Source of the DNA: Euryarchaeota archaeon UBA433
GTDB lineage: Archaea; Thermoplasmatota; Poseidoniia; Poseidoniales; Poseidoniaceae
Direction of reading: 5' to 3'
Assembly: GCA_002495535.1 (NCBI GenBank)
Contig: DAFX01000017.1
Coordinates: 1-41,157 of the forward strand
Length of the DNA: 41,157 nt
Shown: in pieces, positions 23,657-32,876 of the stretch
Numbering within the stretch: position 1 is the first letter of the stretch
Layout: every line of letters starts with the position of its first letter
Position numbers and translations under genes: made by a program
Notes under the pieces: generated by a model
What the model was told of the DNA's origin: nothing
Databases searched by the model: none
What the model saw: only the letters and a program-made list of their open reading frames with translations

Positions 23657-26600
23657 ATGGCGCAGGGCGTGACTGGAGCGAGTCCCATGCCTAGCGCGTC
23701 CGAACCAAGTCGAACCCCAACCGTCATCCTTCTCGTGATGATGTTCCTCATCGCTGATATGTTTGTGCCTCAAGCCGTGCCTGAATGGCGTGAACTTGAC
23801 GAGCAGCCTGTCGTTTTCAGTGTGACGTCCACAGACCCACCGACCTTTGACTCGGTCATCTCAGACACCTCTCCAAACACCGTTGGGAATCAAAGCGATT
23901 CTGGTGATCTTGGCATTTCGGAATTCGGCCAAGAAAGTCGGCTTCTCTTCACATTCCCGATGAACCTTACTTCCACGAGTTCGATCCAATCTGCAACGCT
24001 TGACCTCGTCTGCACGACAGATTCACTCTCAGTCACGCAAATCAACATTTACACCGCCTTGCTCACCTCGTGGAATGATTCTGAAGCCACTTGGATGCAA
24101 AGCGATTCCAATCAGCCTTGGGACGAGCAGGGTGCGGATGGTGCAAGCGATCGTGGTGCATGGGAGCCCCCATTCCGCGCCTCTGCGAACGGGACCTTCA
24201 GCCTGAACGTCACCGCGCATGCCCAGGCTGCAGCGGCGAACAACAACAGCGAGTTGAATCTGCTTGTCACTGGAAATGGCGCAATGTACACTTGTGTTCT
24301 TCTGGAAAGCGTTTCCATCAACAACAGGCCTTCTTTGACCGTCGTGTCTTCGAGCACAGCAGCAGGTGACGGCGGTTCGATGGTTTCGAGCTTTGCAGAA
24401 GACGGCGAGCCCCTCATGAGCAACTCGTTCCTTCTCGAAGCAGATCGAACACCTCTGATCACCTACAACACCCTGGTCGGACAAGAGGTCGAATACCAAT
24501 TTTCACTTGAACCGAATTTCAAAACAGAACTTGACCTGGAATGGCACTACTCGACCCTTTGGAATTCCTTTAGCACCACTGCTGCGGCAGGGTCCTATCA
24601 AATTCCTAGCGGTGAAGAATTCGATAACGGCTCGGAAGTTCATTATCGATACCGAACAATGGATTCAACCGGAACCCTCAGCGCTTGGTCCGCAGAATCG
24701 TTCCTCCTCCCCGCTCACGATGTCACCGACAACGGAGACAACACGGCAAGCATCAGCGTCGATGTTGATGATCTTGGTCTGCCCACGGATTTCATCGAAG
24801 ACACTTACGCCAACCAACTCAGTCGCAACACCAAGTACGGTTCCTCGAGCACGATGGTTGCAACCCTTACCTCGAACAAAGAATCAGTGATTCATTTCCG
24901 AATGGATTTAGGTCTGCTAGGTTTGCCGGCAAACGCAACAATCATTGATGCAAATGTGGAACTTCAACGCCAATCGGCAAGCGGTTCAACCATGCTTTCG
25001 ATGCATGAAATGACATCCAATGTTTGGATTGAAGACGAGGTCACTTGGAACCGTGGGTCAAACGGCAACAACTGGGACGAAGGCGGCCGTGAATACAGTT
25101 CAACTGCGGTCGACACGAATCTCAATGGTTCTCAAACCGCCTCACGCTTCGAATTCAGTTTCACAGACAGCCTTCAAACGTGGCTTCAGTCCCCAACGAA
25201 CGATGCAGCAGACTACCTGATCGTCGCACGCGGTGAAAACGGCGGCTACTCATCAACGGGCACCATCTCGACCACGTTCCACTCTTCTGAAGCATCGATT
25301 GAATCCGATCGCCCCTCTGTCGAAATCACTTACGCTTGGGGCACGGGGACAACCTTACCTGCTGTGAGCCTCATCGCTCCAGCCCAGGGTGAAGCGGTCT
25401 GGAATCAAACAGGCCACAACTTCTCTGCAAACACCACCCCTTCCCTAGAATGGGACGGAACCACCTCTGCATCCTACGATATTGCCTTCCAAATGGCTAC
25501 TGATGAACAGTTCCGTGACCGCGTTTGGGATCTGAAAACCTCCTCCAGTTCGGCTTTCGCTTCTGCGGACGGCATCCTCAACATGACGGGCAGTGACGCT
25601 CTCGATGCTGGAAATATGTACTTCTGGCGTATGGCTCACTTGGACTCCGATGGACGGTATGGTGCATGGACAACTTCGAATTTCCTTGTCAGTTCTGCCG
25701 AGTCAACTTGGCTCGGTGGCGATCGCTATGAATTCCGCATGAGCAATGGAAACGGTACTGTCGATGGGCTCTACCCGGCATGCATGGACACGTTCATTGA
25801 CAGCGGCACTCCAAACCAAAATTACGATGACGAGTCCAAATTGCTTGTTTCCTACAACACCTACCCAAGCGAAGCCATGGCCTTGATGAGTTGCGATTTG
25901 AAATCCAATCTTCTACCAGCCGGCTACGCTGTTGAATCTGCAAACCTCGAGTTCACTTTGGGCAGCAACCCATTCAACGCCCCAACACTCGCGGTTTGGG
26001 AAAACACTCAGGAAAACTGGACCGCCGATGGTGCAACATGGAACACCTACGACGGAGTCAACAACTGGGGCATGGCTGGTGCCAAAGGCTCAGAGCGTGG
26101 CTCCTTGCTTGATTCAGTCAGCCTAGGCAACACCTTCTCATCCGGTTCAACTGTTGAATGGAACGTGACCTTGGGCGTTCAAAATGCGATGAGAGAAAAC
26201 CGCAGTGTCAACTTCCTCCTCGGCGTGCTCGGCGTCGGCACGGGTCAAACACGGGATGTCCAACTCTTCCCCGGCAGCGGTGCCGTTTCGACCCGACCAG
26301 AACTCACGTTTGTCTATGTTCCTGGATCCAACGCTGTGCCTATGGATCCCTATCCAACAGCTCCTTTGAACGGGTCTTGGGCCATAGGAACTGGAGTCGA
26401 CTTGACCCCTCTCGACCGACCAACGCTTGAATGGAACTTCAACAGCAACCTCAACATCGGAGGCTGGGCTGTCCAACTTGATACAAGTTCGACGTTCGAT
26501 TCTTCGGATTTACAAGTCTTCACATCTTGGAACGATGCTGGGTTTGATCTCGGCAACAACACCTACACCCCTGCAACGGGTCTTGATGAAGGAACAACAT

Positions 26601-29600
26601 GGCATTGGAGAGTCCGTGCGATCTCCTCAACCAATCAAATTGGTAACTGGTCGAACAGTTTCCACTTCTTGCTCCCAGATTTGACCACCTGGCAAACCTG
26701 CCAAGATGGTTCCTGTGCGTCGGTTGAACTGCATCACAGGGAAGCAATGCCTGCTTTGAACCTACCAAACTTTGAGGACACTTACGTCTACGAGGCGGGT
26801 GCAGGATCCTCGGACACCCATGACGATTCCACGCAAATGAAGGTCGGTGCCATTGGTTACGATCGGCAAGCCGTTTCGCTCATTCGTATCCCACTCAATG
26901 CAATCCCACAACCGGTAAACGCTCGTGTTACCGATGCAGGCCTCAACCTCTACTCGGAATTTGGCTCCTCGACAGGCGAACCCCTTGCGGTACGCCCGGT
27001 GCTACAAAGTTGGACTGGTGATGCCAACGACACCACCTATGACGGTGTCAACAACTGGTCTGCCCTCGGTGGGCGTGACATTGGCGTCGATGCAGGTGAA
27101 TACGTGGATCTGCAGACCTCTGTCAGTGCGGCTTGGATGACTTGGGATGTTACAGAAGCGGTTCAAGCCGCTCTTGATTCCGGGGCGTCTTCATTGTCGT
27201 TGATGATCTATGCATCCAACGACATCACCTCGTGGAGCAACGGTGCAAATGTCATCACTTTCACTTCAACAGAAGGCCTTTCGGCGAACCAACCTTGGTT
27301 GAACCTCACTTGGACCAACGGCACTGCGGCAGTCCCCAGCACAGCAGGAACAAACGCAGGACCAGTCAATGCCACGATTCAATGGAACGCATCAAGCCAT
27401 GCTGTCCTCCCTGAATACACTCCAGAATTATCTTGGACTCTTCCCGCCAACACCACAGCGCCCTCTGCATGGCGCGTCATCATCTTCTCTGATGCAGACG
27501 ATGACATGGCTGGGCGAACGGTGTATGACTCTAGAGTTTCAACCAACGCGTTTGATTTGACAAACCTCACTTTTACACCTCCGAATGACATCCAAAACCT
27601 CCAAACTGTACGGTGGACGGTGCAACCAATTGACTCTGGAATGATTGGTCCTCAAAGCACCTCGACCGTCTTCTACATCCCGAGCGTCGTCGCTGGTGAA
27701 ATTGATTCAACCCATGCTTGGATTGACATCCAAGACGGAAGCATCATTGATGATTTGAATTACCCAAGCCTCACCGTCGACACGGCCATCGACAGTGGAA
27801 ACACCCAAGCCAACAACGGTGCGAGTGGATATTTGGCAGTGGGGCAAAGCCCAACCAGCAGCACCCTTCGTTCATCGACTTTGATTTCGATCGACTTCAG
27901 CACGCTACCTTTGCCATCCGTGTACGAAATTGAAAATGCAACCTTACAACTTAGCGCGGTTGCAGGAAGCGGTGAAGTGTTTGTCACCGTTTCAGAAATG
28001 GTCACCTCATGGGACGAATCATCTTCATGGGCTCATCCTGGAAACAACACGACCTCCTGGGTTGGACCGGGTGCCTACCACTCTGCAGATTCTCATATCC
28101 CCGAAACTGAAGGCTTCTGGATGAACGCTTCGAGCCTGTATGACGTCAACGTTACGGCCATGCTTCAACATGCAATCCTCCGTGGCCAAGAAAGCCTCAA
28201 CATCATTATTCAAGCCGAGGAAGTCGACGGAACAGTTGACGGTGTTTACTACCTTGCCAGCAGTGAAAACACAGTCCAAACCGACCGTCCGCTTCTCTCC
28301 TTTACCTACGAGACCACAAACTCATGGGTGCCTTCCGCACCCTACAACATGCTGCCAGCAGACGGGGCCACCCTTTGGAACCTCTCCGCCACCCGGCCGA
28401 GTGGCGCAGATGAAGTCTATGCAAATTGGAGCTCTCTAGAGACCAACCAAACTCAGTGGGTGCTCTGCGGTGCCAGCGAGCCTCGGATGGTCGAAGACCT
28501 GGAATGCTTTGACTCCGGCTCTGCCGCTGATGGCGTTTGGCCAGACACGACTTGGGATCCAGCCAACCTCACGATGGGGGATACAAACATGACCAAGGGT
28601 GATTTCTGGAACCACTGGCGCGTTCGTGCAGACCAAGATGGGCGAATCGGGCAATGGTCGTCGGTTCAAAAATTCCGTATTCCTGAAAATCAGGGCTATG
28701 ATGACGGAGATGGCAACCAATCCATCGGTCTCTACCGAGGTTCAATATTCAGCGAAACTGATCTTTTGCCGGGTGTTCCTGATTCAGAAATCTCTTCGAC
28801 GGTGTCCAGCAACATTGGCACCTCGCAAACTCTCAATCTCGGCACCTCAAGTTCCGGATCTGGACAGAGCAGCATCTTGATGGAATTTGATTTGAGCGCC
28901 ATGCCATGGCCAAGCGCTATGACCCCGACCTCGATGTTGCTGAATTTGTACCGATACAATGTGGTTGGTACATCCGCCACGACAGTGTCTGCCCACGCTT
29001 GTTCCAGCTTCAATGAAAACACGGTCACTTGGAACAACACACCGAGCTGCTCGACGAGCGAAATCACAAGATCAACGCTCACATTGACGCCTTCCAACGG
29101 TTGGATTGAATGGGATTTGACGAGCCTTGCACAATCCAATGTCGCCAATGGAAACTTGACGATGACCGTGATGCTCCAAGTCGTAGGAACACCTTACACG
29201 AACCATCAGTTCTACTCTTCGGATTACATCAACGAGTCACTCAGGCCTCGCCTCGTCCTCGAGTACATCGATAACGTCGATGGTATCCAACCGCCAAGTC
29301 AACCCGCTTTGACTTCGCCAACCGATGGTAAAGTCCTCTACAACACCAGCGATGTCGTCCTCACTGCAGACGCTTCTCCTGTGCTTTCCTGGGCTGCTTC
29401 AACAGGTGCGACAGGCTACATCGTGACCATTGCCAATCAATCTGGAGTGTACAAGTATCGATCGTGGGAAGGCACAACGATCACGGGAACCTCGTTCAGG
29501 TTCCCAACCAGTCTTGATACTGGGGAAGTGTTCCAGTGGTGGGTTCAAGGCGTGAACCAATCGATTCCTGGACCCTCTTCGTCTCGTTGGTCCTTCGCCA

Positions 29601-32600
29601 TTGGTGACCCAACTCACGTTGACAACAACGACATGACGTACACCTACACCTTCCAAACGGGCAATGAAGTTGCACAGTTCGGCCACACCAACATCAGAGA
29701 AACTCACCTGAGCGAAGCAGATGCTGATGCGAATTTTGGCGACTCGGCGCTTCTTGATTCGGGTACATACTTCGGTCAAAACAGTGGTAAATTGGCCTAC
29801 ATGACCTTTGCACTTGACAATGGACAAGTGCCGCTTCCCGCTCATGCAAGCATCCATTCAGCTAGCCTTGGTCTGTACCTTGATTCGTGGGTGATTGCAG
29901 GTGGTGCCAACGCAATGACGTTCAATGTCCACAGGATCACCAACGCTCAATGGAGCCAGTCGGGATCAACATGGAACAACGCCTCCTCCGGCGTCTCATG
30001 GGGTGCTGCTGGCTTGCAGGCTGGTGTTGATTACGACGCCACACCAGTTTCGACCTTTGTTGAAACCGATCTAACTGCACAACGCTGGGTCTGGTTCGAT
30101 ATTGGTGCGCAAGGCATGCTCATCGACAACGACAACGCTTGGATCATCATCGCGACTCCTAACCGAGGTGACATGATGGCAAACTTCGTTTCAAGTGAAT
30201 CAAACCTCATGGCAGGTGCACTTCGGCCGGTCATTCAACTGAATCACACAGACGTGAGTACTGTTGATGTTTCACCGACAGCACCGACCACGAATGCAGA
30301 CACATCGATTTCCTTTGCTTCAGCTGTTTACAATCATCTCAGCATGCCAGTCAACGTACCAATTGTTTGGTCCGCCTCGAATGGAAGCATCACCTCGACC
30401 GGTGTCTTCACACCGTACGCCACGGGACAACACAGCGTCTCCGCGTGCTTCGGGCTCGTCTGTGCTGTTGAGACCGTGACCGTCACGCCAGGTTCGCCAA
30501 CCACACTCATTGCAGCGGGTGCGAGCAGTGAAATCACCGCTGATGATACCATGCAGATCACCGCCTATGTGGTTGATCAGCATGGAAACTTAGTTCCAAA
30601 CCAAGCCATTACCTACACGCCGAGCAATGGAAGTATGTCCATGGTTCAACCGAACCTCTTCATGCCTTATGCCGTAGGTGCTTACACGATCGAAGTTGCT
30701 TGGAATGGACAAACTGTTTCAGTTCCAATCACGGTGACAACAGGTGTTGCAAGTTACTTCATCCTCGAAGGCTGTGCAGGTACGAACCCCGCAGGAGTTT
30801 GGTGCACAGTGACTCACACACTCTTCGATCAGTTCCACAATGAAATCGGTGATGTCACAGAGGCAGGACCTCTGACATGGGTCGTTGAAAATGGAAACTA
30901 CAGCACGGTCAATGGAGAATACTTCCCCGACCATGTTGGGCAGTGGATGCTCAACTTGACCTCGACCAGCGGTGCTGCAGGTCAATTGGCCATCACTGTT
31001 GGCCATGGTGAAATGGAACAACTTGAACTGGATTTATCTGCTACCGAAATTACAGCCGACGATCGAATTTACATCAATACCACTCGAATTGACGTGCGAG
31101 GAAACCGACTCCCGGTCTACCTCCCAAGCCAAAACTGGACCAAGACCTCAGACGGCATTCTTACCGCTGGGGGCCCTGCAATATGGGATCCAGTTTCTCG
31201 CGGACAGAAAATCCTCGAAGCAAAGTATGAAGACATCACGACTCAAGTTTCTGTCACTGTTGAGCAAGGTGCAATTGTCACTTTGGTGCTTATTGTCAAC
31301 AATGTTGATTCTGTTGGGGACACGTTCCAACTTACAGCAGATGATTCGATTGATGTGAAGGTGAAAGCCACAGATCAGAAGGGCAACAGATGGTCAATCG
31401 ACGCCAATTGGACACTCGCACATGCCACATGGAGCGACCAATCTGTCCTCGAAGGGGCAGATATCGCTAACGATGAAGTGACGTTCCAACCGTACATGTC
31501 GTCCTTGACTGCATACACTATTTTTGCAGTGTATGACGATGGCAACATGGTCCATGAAGTGAGCCTGTTCGTGGAAGTGAGCCAAGGTGATTTGATTTCA
31601 ACGACCGTCTCAGCAGTGGCATCTGATGCTACAACGGGTGATGCGTTCAGCCTCACCTCGGATGAACACATCGATTTCTCTGCAAGTCTTGAAGATCAGG
31701 ACACCAACGCCATTGATTCAAGTGTTCTTACTTGGGTTTTGATCGATGAAGACAGCGGAATCATGCTTGACATTACAAGTCAACTTGTTGCTGACAACAT
31801 GCGTTGGCAAGCCACCAATGTCGGAAACTTCACCATCGCAGGTTTTGCTATCAGCAATGCCGGGTACAACATCAGTGACTCTGTATCGATCTCAGTTTTG
31901 CACGGGGTGGCAGTGAGTGTCAGCTCCAGTGCTGATACCAATGCACAAGATGCAGGCAAGGAAATTTTCATACAAATCACCGGTACTGACGCTGATGGAA
32001 ACACCTTCCCTCAAACGGTTGAATGGTTGGAAAACAACAGCGCAGTCGCAGATATGTCTGCTGGAGCAGATGAAGGTGCTTACACCTACTTTGCCCGTAC
32101 AGCCGGAACTCATCTCTTGGAGTTCAATGCCGGTGGCGCTTCAAATTCCTTGGAACTGTCCGTTGCAGCTCAACGCACAGTCAGTTCAATTTTGGTTGAA
32201 TTGTCTTCTGACAGCACCGATCAACTTGACAGTTTCACAGTGACAGTGCTTGCTTTCGATGCCTTCGAAAACCCAATTCCAGTGCCAGCCAGCACCAACG
32301 TCGACTCGACGGGCAGAGCGGAAGTTCTAGCCCAAGGACAAGGTGTGTGGAAGGTGGTAACCCTCGACAGTGGACCACAGACTGTAACCGTGACATCTGG
32401 AAAAGTTTCTGAATCCCTTGAGTACGAGGTCGTCGGCAATGTAGGTGGCTTCTTCAAATCTGGAGGCCCGCTGTACTATGTTGGAGCAGTGTTGCTGGCA
32501 ATCATCGTCGTTGTCGTTCTCGGTCTTCTGGTTGTGACCCTGCGAGGTGGCGATACAGATTACGAAGATTACGATGATGATGAGGACGATTACGAAGACG

Positions 32601-32836
32601 AGGCACCATCTCGAACCGCAGCAGCAGGACCAACTGGTCCCGCACCTGGTCCGAGTGGTCCCGCACCTGGTCCGAGTGGTCCCGCACCAACTCCTGAACC
32701 GGAACCTGAGGAAGACACCTCGTGGATGAACGATCATCGTGTTGATGATGATGGAACTGAGTGGGCCGAAGACGAAAACGGCACCTGGTGGTACCGTCAA
32801 CCCGACGAAACTGAATGGTCAGAATGGACCGAATGA
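23657..32836 (+). CDS. Giant modular surface protein: seven DNRLRE-FN3 modules, Ig-like stalk, C-terminal membrane anchor
   Basis: The 3059-residue protein begins with a signal peptide or signal anchor (about 21-42). Seven DNRLRE-type beta-sandwich domains start near residues 62, 377, 711, 1039, 1374, 1709 and 2013, each opening with an E/D-DT-IDS-like strand (DTFIDSGTPNQN, EDTYANQL) and closing on a RPxLxxxY strand. Between them lie FN3-like domains with a W-W-R-V...G.WS pattern (WHWRVRA, NHWRVRADQDG). From about 2200 to 2930 come about eight Big-type Ig repeats with ITADD and DQHGN motifs. A membrane helix (about 2938-2963), an acidic linker, GPSGPAP repeats and a Trp-rich end follow. It is probably a long fibre for attachment or sugar binding. 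ATG 23657 was chosen over the upstream TTG; ATG 23687 is possible. Confidence 0.85.
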   Translation: MAQGVTGASPMPSASEPSRTPTVILLVMMFLIADMFVPQAVPEWRELDEQPVVFSVTSTDPPTFDSVISDTSPNTVGNQSDSGDLGISEFGQESRLLFTFPMNLTSTSSIQSATLDLVCTTDSLSVTQINIYTALLTSWNDSEATWMQSDSNQPWDEQGADGASDRGAWEPPFRASANGTFSLNVTAHAQAAAANNNSELNLLVTGNGAMYTCVLLESVSINNRPSLTVVSSSTAAGDGGSMVSSFAEDGEPLMSNSFLLEADRTPLITYNTLVGQEVEYQFSLEPNFKTELDLEWHYSTLWNSFSTTAAAGSYQIPSGEEFDNGSEVHYRYRTMDSTGTLSAWSAESFLLPAHDVTDNGDNTASISVDVDDLGLPTDFIEDTYANQLSRNTKYGSSSTMVATLTSNKESVIHFRMDLGLLGLPANATIIDANVELQRQSASGSTMLSMHEMTSNVWIEDEVTWNRGSNGNNWDEGGREYSSTAVDTNLNGSQTASRFEFSFTDSLQTWLQSPTNDAADYLIVARGENGGYSSTGTISTTFHSSEASIESDRPSVEITYAWGTGTTLPAVSLIAPAQGEAVWNQTGHNFSANTTPSLEWDGTTSASYDIAFQMATDEQFRDRVWDLKTSSSSAFASADGILNMTGSDALDAGNMYFWRMAHLDSDGRYGAWTTSNFLVSSAESTWLGGDRYEFRMSNGNGTVDGLYPACMDTFIDSGTPNQNYDDESKLLVSYNTYPSEAMALMSCDLKSNLLPAGYAVESANLEFTLGSNPFNAPTLAVWENTQENWTADGATWNTYDGVNNWGMAGAKGSERGSLLDSVSLGNTFSSGSTVEWNVTLGVQNAMRENRSVNFLLGVLGVGTGQTRDVQLFPGSGAVSTRPELTFVYVPGSNAVPMDPYPTAPLNGSWAIGTGVDLTPLDRPTLEWNFNSNLNIGGWAVQLDTSSTFDSSDLQVFTSWNDAGFDLGNNTYTPATGLDEGTTWHWRVRAISSTNQIGNWSNSFHFLLPDLTTWQTCQDGSCASVELHHREAMPALNLPNFEDTYVYEAGAGSSDTHDDSTQMKVGAIGYDRQAVSLIRIPLNAIPQPVNARVTDAGLNLYSEFGSSTGEPLAVRPVLQSWTGDANDTTYDGVNNWSALGGRDIGVDAGEYVDLQTSVSAAWMTWDVTEAVQAALDSGASSLSLMIYASNDITSWSNGANVITFTSTEGLSANQPWLNLTWTNGTAAVPSTAGTNAGPVNATIQWNASSHAVLPEYTPELSWTLPANTTAPSAWRVIIFSDADDDMAGRTVYDSRVSTNAFDLTNLTFTPPNDIQNLQTVRWTVQPIDSGMIGPQSTSTVFYIPSVVAGEIDSTHAWIDIQDGSIIDDLNYPSLTVDTAIDSGNTQANNGASGYLAVGQSPTSSTLRSSTLISIDFSTLPLPSVYEIENATLQLSAVAGSGEVFVTVSEMVTSWDESSSWAHPGNNTTSWVGPGAYHSADSHIPETEGFWMNASSLYDVNVTAMLQHAILRGQESLNIIIQAEEVDGTVDGVYYLASSENTVQTDRPLLSFTYETTNSWVPSAPYNMLPADGATLWNLSATRPSGADEVYANWSSLETNQTQWVLCGASEPRMVEDLECFDSGSAADGVWPDTTWDPANLTMGDTNMTKGDFWNHWRVRADQDGRIGQWSSVQKFRIPENQGYDDGDGNQSIGLYRGSIFSETDLLPGVPDSEISSTVSSNIGTSQTLNLGTSSSGSGQSSILMEFDLSAMPWPSAMTPTSMLLNLYRYNVVGTSATTVSAHACSSFNENTVTWNNTPSCSTSEITRSTLTLTPSNGWIEWDLTSLAQSNVANGNLTMTVMLQVVGTPYTNHQFYSSDYINESLRPRLVLEYIDNVDGIQPPSQPALTSPTDGKVLYNTSDVVLTADASPVLSWAASTGATGYIVTIANQSGVYKYRSWEGTTITGTSFRFPTSLDTGEVFQWWVQGVNQSIPGPSSSRWSFAIGDPTHVDNNDMTYTYTFQTGNEVAQFGHTNIRETHLSEADADANFGDSALLDSGTYFGQNSGKLAYMTFALDNGQVPLPAHASIHSASLGLYLDSWVIAGGANAMTFNVHRITNAQWSQSGSTWNNASSGVSWGAAGLQAGVDYDATPVSTFVETDLTAQRWVWFDIGAQGMLIDNDNAWIIIATPNRGDMMANFVSSESNLMAGALRPVIQLNHTDVSTVDVSPTAPTTNADTSISFASAVYNHLSMPVNVPIVWSASNGSITSTGVFTPYATGQHSVSACFGLVCAVETVTVTPGSPTTLIAAGASSEITADDTMQITAYVVDQHGNLVPNQAITYTPSNGSMSMVQPNLFMPYAVGAYTIEVAWNGQTVSVPITVTTGVASYFILEGCAGTNPAGVWCTVTHTLFDQFHNEIGDVTEAGPLTWVVENGNYSTVNGEYFPDHVGQWMLNLTSTSGAAGQLAITVGHGEMEQLELDLSATEITADDRIYINTTRIDVRGNRLPVYLPSQNWTKTSDGILTAGGPAIWDPVSRGQKILEAKYEDITTQVSVTVEQGAIVTLVLIVNNVDSVGDTFQLTADDSIDVKVKATDQKGNRWSIDANWTLAHATWSDQSVLEGADIANDEVTFQPYMSSLTAYTIFAVYDDGNMVHEVSLFVEVSQGDLISTTVSAVASDATTGDAFSLTSDEHIDFSASLEDQDTNAIDSSVLTWVLIDEDSGIMLDITSQLVADNMRWQATNVGNFTIAGFAISNAGYNISDSVSISVLHGVAVSVSSSADTNAQDAGKEIFIQITGTDADGNTFPQTVEWLENNSAVADMSAGADEGAYTYFARTAGTHLLEFNAGGASNSLELSVAAQRTVSSILVELSSDSTDQLDSFTVTVLAFDAFENPIPVPASTNVDSTGRAEVLAQGQGVWKVVTLDSGPQTVTVTSGKVSESLEYEVVGNVGGFFKSGGPLYYVGAVLLAIIVVVVLGLLVVTLRGGDTDYEDYDDDEDDYEDEAPSRTAAAGPTGPAPGPSGPAPGPSGPAPTPEPEPEEDTSWMNDHRVDDDGTEWAEDENGTWWYRQPDETEWSEWTE
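23840..30250 (+). repeat. Seven tandem protein-level modules (about 330 residues each)
   Basis: Module starts near 23840, 24786, 25786, 26770, 27775, 28780 and 29692 give spacings of roughly 0.9-1.0 kb. Each unit holds a DNRLRE-like domain and, in the first six, an FN3-like domain. DNA identity between copies is low, so these are old duplications rather than recent tandem repeats. Boundaries are estimates by eye. Confidence 0.7.
32636..32688 (+). repeat. 21-base tandem repeat encoding a collagen-like GPSGPAP stretch
   Basis: Two exact 21-base units (32636-32656, 32657-32677) and an 11-base partial copy lie in the cytoplasmic tail of the giant protein. Their exactness contrasts with the diverged protein modules and suggests a recent or length-variable repeat. 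Confidence 0.85.
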
Positions 32837-32865
32837 AGGGTATTGTTTGATACAGGTTGAAGCAA

Positions 32866-32870
32866 GAGGG
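32866..32870 (+). promoter_or_regulatory. Shine-Dalgarno site of the 870-residue surface protein
   Basis: GAGGG with a six-base spacer to ATG 32877. It supports that start over upstream in-frame ATGs at 32739 and following, which lie inside the preceding gene. Confidence 0.55.
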
Positions 32871-32876
32871 TTGAAA

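Noticed and set aside
23527..23751. 75-codon N-terminal extension of the RFC small subunit
   Set aside because: Family alignment starts at MSELWVERHRP; the extension overlaps the divergent surface gene.
23840..30250. CRISPR-like or transposon origin of the periodic signal
   Set aside because: The period is about 1 kb, copies are diverged at DNA level, and the frame is continuous with beta-sandwich domain patterns.
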